Assembly: GCA_017979445.1 (NCBI GenBank)
Contig: CM030713.1
Span: 24,039,163 to 24,103,162 of the forward strand
Length of the DNA: 64,000 bases
Direction of reading: 5' to 3'
From: Akebia trifoliata
Taxonomy: Eukaryota > Streptophyta > Magnoliopsida > Ranunculales > Lardizabalaceae
Shown here: piece after piece, positions 58,921 through 64,000 of the stretch
Position numbering within the stretch: position 1 is the stretch's first letter
Layout of the letters: every line of letters starts with the position of its first letter
Program-made: the position numbers and the translations under genes
The notes under the pieces: generated by a model
What the model was told of the DNA's origin: nothing
Database searches by the model: none
Seen by the model: only the letters and a program-made list of their open reading frames with translations

Positions 58921-61070
58921 AAATAGTTCTAGCACACCACAATATAACATTATAGCAAAAAAAGATGAATCATACCATTTTATAGAGAGTCAGATGCATG
59001 ATATCTATGACTAAGTTGCCTAAGAAATTTAGGGTGAAGTTGTTCGAACTGCTTGCTACTTGATTAATAAATCCCCAATCAATTCCTTTAAGTGCTGATA
59101 TTCCAAAAAGGGTATGGACAAAAAAAGATATCACATATTCTCATCTAAAGGTGTTTGGATGTAAAATATTTATTCATGTTCCCAAAGAGAAGAGATCGAA
59201 GTATGATGACAAGGCAGTTCCATGCATATTTGTGGGATAGTAGATGAAAAATCTGGTTACAAGCTATGAGATCCAAAAAAGAAGAAAATTTTCAAAGGCA
59301 AAGATGTGATATTTTATGAAAACCAAAATTAAAGATTTTGAAAGACTTGAGAAGCCTAAGCTTGTTGTTGACGGGATTCCTGATCTTACGTAAACCTATT
59401 CTTTCTTCATTGTCACATGTACTAGATGAAAAAAAAGTGCAAGAAGAAGATGTTCATGATGATGATATGCAAGAGCATGAGGGTGTTGAGCAGGAGGGCA
59501 ACCCCCTCAAGAATAGGTTGTTGAACCTCAAGTTAGAAGGTTTATAAAAAATATCAATCATCAAAAAAGCATCTGAATTCTAAGTATATTTAGCTTATTG
59601 ATGATTGAGGAGCTGAAAAACTTTTAGGAGGCACAATCTCAAAAAGATAAAGATATTTAGATGAAAGTTATGCGGGATGGGATGGATTCTTTGCATAAGA
59701 ATGATACTAATGAGTTCGTTGAGCTTCCTAAGGGCAGAAAAATATTGAAAAATAAGTGGATTATCAAGTTGAAAAGGGATAGTAATGAAAAATAGGTGAA
59801 GTACAAAGTTTGATTGGTGGTTAAATATTTAGGCTAGAATAAGGGAATAGACTTTGATGAGATATTTTATCCAATTGTGAAGATGTCTCCATTCGAGTAG
59901 TTTTGAGTTTAGCGACTAGTTGGAATCTTGATATTGAATTGTAAGATGTCAAAACTATATTTCTACATAGTGATTTGAAAGAGATCTACATGGTACAATC
60001 AAAAGGATTTGAAGTGAAAGGAAAATAACACTTGGTGAGGCAAACGCTAAGGCAATGGTATAAGAAATTTGACTTATATATTCATGGTGGGTCATGGATA
60101 CAAAAGAATAATTACAAATCATTGTGTGTAGGTTAAAAAAATTATGATGATAGTTTCATTATCATTTTGCTTTATGTTGATTATATGTTAATTGTTGGTC
60201 AAGATGCAAACATGATTGACAAGTTAAAGAAATAATTATTCAAGTCCTTTGACATGATGGACTTAGGGAATGTATAACAGATTTTGTGATGAAGATTGTT
60301 CTTGACAGAAAAACTAAGAAATTATGGTTGTCACAAGAAATATATTTTGAATGGGTTCTTGAAAAGTTCAACATGAAATATGTTAAATCAGGTAACACAC
60401 ATTTTTCTAAACATCTCAAGTTAAGAAAGGAGTTGTGTCCCACTACAAAAAAGAAACAAGAAAAGATGACAGATATTCCTTACTCCTCTATATTAAGAAA
60501 TTTGGCGTAACTATAATTTGTACAAAATCAGACATTGCTCATGTTATTGGTATTGTGAGTGGGTATCTCGTCAATCTAGGGAAGGAACATTGGGAAACAA
60601 TAACGTGGAGCTTCAACTACTTGAAAGGGAGTTCCAAATCTTGCTTGTGTTTTAAGAATTAAAACCAATTTTAAAAGGATATACTAATTCAGAATGACAG
60701 GTGATCCTGATCGTAGAATGTCTACTTCGGGTTATGTATTCACTTTTACAGATAAGAGTTATTTCTTGGCAATCCAAATTGTAGAAGTGTGTTGCTTTTT
60801 CTACGACTGAGACCAAGTATAATGTCGCTACTGAAGTAGGAAATATGATGTTATGGATGAAAATATTTCTCCAAGAATTGGATTTGATGCGACAAAAATA
60901 TGTGGTTTATTGTGATAGTAAGAGTTATGGATTTAAGCAAGAATGCTACATACCATGCATGTACCTAGCATAACGGTGTCCAATTTCACTGGATACGTAA
61001 TTTTTGGAAAATAAATAAATGCATCTTGAGAACATTTAAATTGACATGAATCCATCTGACATGTTGACGA
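58921..61070 (+). pseudogene. Copia pol remnant, right part
   Basis: The integrase end is at about 58980-59250 (KLPKKF, LINKSP, HLKVFGCKIFIHVPKEKRSK). Reverse transcriptase is at about 59650-60680 (NDTNEFVELPKGRKILKNKW; the catalytic box reads YVDY at 60172-60183 instead of YVDD). RNase H is at about 60690-61070. Stops and frameshifts are dense, and the catalytic change alone would inactivate it. Confidence 0.82.
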
Positions 61071-61178
61071 AGGTTGTTCCTACAGTGAAGCATGAACTTT
61101 GTAGAAAGTTGATAGGAATGGACTCCAAGTAACGAGTCAAGGTTGGTGTTCCCCCCTCATGGGTTTGGAGGGGGAGAT

Positions 61179-61836
61179 TGTTGTGTTCCATGGGTTGGTC
61201 CAAGCCCATAAGTGAGTTATATCTTTGGCCCATTGTTTAATCCATTTTTTTAAGTCCATCCATTTTTTAAATGAGTAGAATTCTCTAAAGAAGATGTATG
61301 TTTCTATTTTGGTGTTTTCAAGATAAAGAAAATAGAAAAGAAAGAAGAATAAAAATATAACAAGGTTCTAGGATTTATCTTGGAGGTTTCGATTATACTC
61401 AAAAGTAAGTTTATGTGTAAGAAATCTTCCTCTTGGTTCCACCACTTAGTAATTTATTCTTCTTCATCAAGAGTGGAAGATGTATTGTGGTGAGATTTAT
61501 TTGTTATTGAAGAAACAAAGAGGCAACTCTTGTTTTTCTCGAATTTCTTGTAATACCACAAACTTTGGACGAGAGCTTGAGAAGAAACTTTTGTACCATT
61601 ATCTCTTGAATAGTGAAGTTTATTCTTGTCCCGTGATTTTTCTCTCTCACATTGAGATGGTTTTCCACATAAAACCTTGGTGTCTTATTGTTTGTCTTCT
61701 ATGAGTTTTATTAATCGTCTATACAACTTATTTGCTTGATTATTTGGTGGTTTGGCTTTGAAATTGCATTTTTCCTATTTGATTGGTTTCTCTTTCTTAC
61801 CTGCGTAGTCGGGAAGATTCTCATCTTTTCCCAACA
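61179..61836 (+). repeat. 3' LTR of the nested copia element
   Basis: This 658-bp LTR follows the polypurine tract and ends TTTCCCAACA before the CCTTT duplicate. Differences from the 5' LTR are numerous (scattered substitutions and indels of up to about 10 bp), so the insertion is old. Confidence 0.92.
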
Positions 61837-61841
61837 CCTTT

Positions 61842-64000
61842 CTTTGCAACTTTTCACAGTGGCTAGAATCACATCTCCATGTCGACTCTTATTATGACAC
61901 CTTAGGACTCCTATTTACATCTCATTATAAGTCTATGAAGATGAAATATGACCTAAATGGACCAAGACCCACCAAAGCTTTTTTTATAGTCTATGTCCCT
62001 AACCTGCATTTGTCCCTCACTGAAAAAGATTCTCATCTCCAAAACTATGAAGTTGGTAACCTCTCTTTTCAATATGTTCCTATTAAAGAACACATGTCTG
62101 CATCTCTCCTTCCATATATGCTCTTAACTATTTTAGTCTCATATCGATTACGAGAAAGACTTATTATGTCTTTATATACTATCTTACTTTACTTGTGTGG
62201 TAAGGTTAGAAAATAAGTGAAGGCACACGCGGACACGAGGCACAACAAAAATCATATTGAACCCGACGAGGCGGACTGAAAACGAGTTAATCGGGCGCGA
62301 CGCACGTGATTATCACACGTAGGGGGAGTAAATCCTTGGTTTCTAGTCTCGTGTGTGTGCGCGAGACACACGAGACTGGCTAGGTTTTTTTTTTTCTAAT
62401 TATAGAATTGTTTTGAACCGGGTTTAATTGAATCAAATCATATTCAATCCGATCCATTACCAATTGGTTGTTTTAATTAATCTAACTATTGTGATTATAA
62501 CATTTTAATCGAATAATTGTAATACCGTGTTTAATAGGATTAATTAAAATTAGAATATTTAATCAAACAATCATAACTTTGGGTCTTTATAATTTCCCTT
62601 TCCTAAAACACATAGAAACTTTTTATTTTTCCTTCTACCATTGTTCTCAATTTTTGCATTAAGCCTTTACTTCCAATTCCTTGATAAGGAGTAATCTGAG
62701 CTATTCGATTCTTCCAGGCCATTGCGAGTGCACGCTTGGTTTGGGAGTCCAATTATTGTACCATGTAGGGTATTCCACCATAACCAATTGCACCAAAATA
62801 TTGTCTTTCTGGGGCGCGATATTCTCTTTAGGACAATGATTCATCACGCCTCAATCATTCTTGTCAATTTATATTTTGTCTTTTAGTTGCATTAACACTT
62901 TTTTCCAACATCACAAAGTTGTGAAAACATGAATGTGCATCGGGTGGGGATGTCCTCCCCTCTTTATAAGCTTTTTGACCTTCCTAATCTGCCCATCATA
63001 GATTAAGGAAGAATCCTAGTAGAGGATATCATTTCATTTTAATTTGGGAAACCACTTACCAATTGAAATCGGAAACTTAACCGATTGCTAATCAGTTTTC
63101 CAATTTTGACCCTTGTGTTAGGAAACCAAAATTTTTATTTTACCATAAACTTTATAGAAATCTATGAACCAGGCTAATTTTTTGGGTGTCTACTCCTCAA
63201 GGTTTAAGGCTTTATTCTTCTTTGAGGAACATAACTTATCTAATCCTCCTCAGAAGATTAAGATTGCTTGCTTCTTTAAAAATAAAAAATAAAAACCTTT
63301 TATTTTCATGCCATTTTTTAGTTACGAACATCCAGATTAATAAAATTATATATTACACACCGACGCATCATTGTTGTGAAACAAAAATTTCCCATTTTAA
63401 AGAGAAATACCCTTTAATTACATTTTCCAATCAAAATGTCCCCTTGTCTTCATAGCATTTCCAACAACTTTCTCCCTCGTCTGTTCAAATTGTTTGATTT
63501 CCATGTTTCTCACTTATTATGTTTCTCTCATGTTGGGTTTGGCATTTTCCCCACATGCAACATAGACCAAGAAAAAGGAGTAAAATTTTTATAAAAAAAA
63601 AAAGATGATATGCAATTCCAACATAATTCAGCTGATTGAAGCTTACAAGATCATTAACACTCGAAATAACGATGTTCTCAAAGACACGCATTTATCATCA
63701 TTTGTGCATGTGTCACCTTAAGATAAGCATGATCGATATTATATTTTAGAATAAATAATTAATAAAACGAACAAGACATGAGTCCATCATCATGGTTAGA
63801 ATTGTCCTTGGAGAGGTTGAACCAAAAGGATTAAATGAGATCGCTCATATCCCAAAAAATATCTCAAAGGAGACCGAGATCAATATCAAAACAAGAGTAT
63901 CTATTAAAAATGGAAAACTTGTCAAAATAAGGCATATTTGAAATAAAATAGTTTTGAACAAAGAATGGGATGAAACTTACTGAAACATAAAAACACAAGA
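61842..64000. other. Gene-free right edge
   Basis: Short open frames on both strands lack family motifs. A patch at about 62215-62385 is strikingly richer in CG and GC than its surroundings (CGAGGC, GGGCGCGACGCACGTG, GTGTGTGTGCGCGAG) and ends at a T-run. An AGGGGGAG tract at 62321-62328 could be a polypurine tract, but no LTR was found beside it. Confidence 0.4.

Larger units (their letters stand above)
47876..61836 (+). mobile_element. Ty1/copia retrotransposon holding four later insertions
   Basis: The 5' LTR (47876-48520) and 3' LTR (61179-61836) both run from TGTTGTGTTCCATG to CCCAACA. The target duplicate CCTTT lies at 47871-47875 and 61837-61841. The primer-binding site TGGTATCAAAG (from 48523) follows the 5' LTR. 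The polypurine tract GGAGGGGGAGA lies at about 61167-61177. Gag starts at about 48588, is cut at 48650 and resumes at about 55130. Integrase runs to 55660 and resumes at 58921. Reverse transcriptase and RNase H follow to about 61070. Removing the insertions leaves about 4.2 kb, so there is also an internal loss compared with the usual 5 kb. Stops are frequent, so it cannot act alone. Confidence 0.92.

Overview
This is a stretch of AT-rich nuclear DNA from a flowering plant, most likely a eudicot. The evidence is split genes with plant-specific products (a chloroplast-lumen FKBP, a plant PTPMT-type phosphatase, a plant receptor-like pseudokinase), long introns, microsatellites, and dense plant transposons of many classes (Ty1/copia, long LTRs, LINEs, SINEs, TRIM, MULE-, hAT- and PIF/Harbinger-type elements). 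There is no sign of bacterial operons, rRNA, tRNA clusters or CRISPR. All exon models were read by eye from splice sites and reading-frame continuity.

Genes. All three recognisable genes lie on the minus strand. (1) 168-8563: an FKBP20-2-like thylakoid-lumen peptidyl-prolyl isomerase with six coding exons in view; its 3' end lies beyond the left edge. Its fourth intron (433-6349) is swollen by a TRIM array (1225-2051) and a 3.2-kb Ty1/copia relic (2549-5764). (2) 15227-17496: a two-exon membrane-anchored receptor-like kinase with no ectodomain and with lost catalytic residues. (3) 36054-45938: a six-exon PTPMT-type phosphatase (phosphatidylglycerophosphate phosphatase family) whose introns hold a hAT-like element, a SINE, a small MITE, and a PIF/Harbinger-like element that itself contains a LINE fragment.

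Between genes. 8564-15226 carries two MULE-type MITEs with 10-bp target duplications, a probable SINE, an inverted-repeat element and a tandem duplication. 17800-36000 holds minisatellites, a 2.55-kb solo LTR with a perfect TSD (22240-24791), more degenerate LTR-like DNA, a hAT MITE, a LINE tail, and a long LINE copy (33010-35816) interrupted by a hAT MITE.

The right third is a nested cluster. A Ty1/copia element (47876-61836, TSD CCTTT) took a LINE insertion in gag (48651-55128), and the LINE took a PIF/Harbinger element (49977-52007, TSD TTA). Separately, its pol took a long solo LTR (55666-58915, TSD TATGA), and that took a hAT element (57161-57910, 8-bp TSD). The five insertions can be ordered in time from their boundaries.

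The most unusual item is the head-to-head TRIM array at 1225-2051. Its units carry a tRNA primer-binding site, a polypurine tract and a tRNA-like B-box between very short LTRs. I saw no wholly new protein-coding system.
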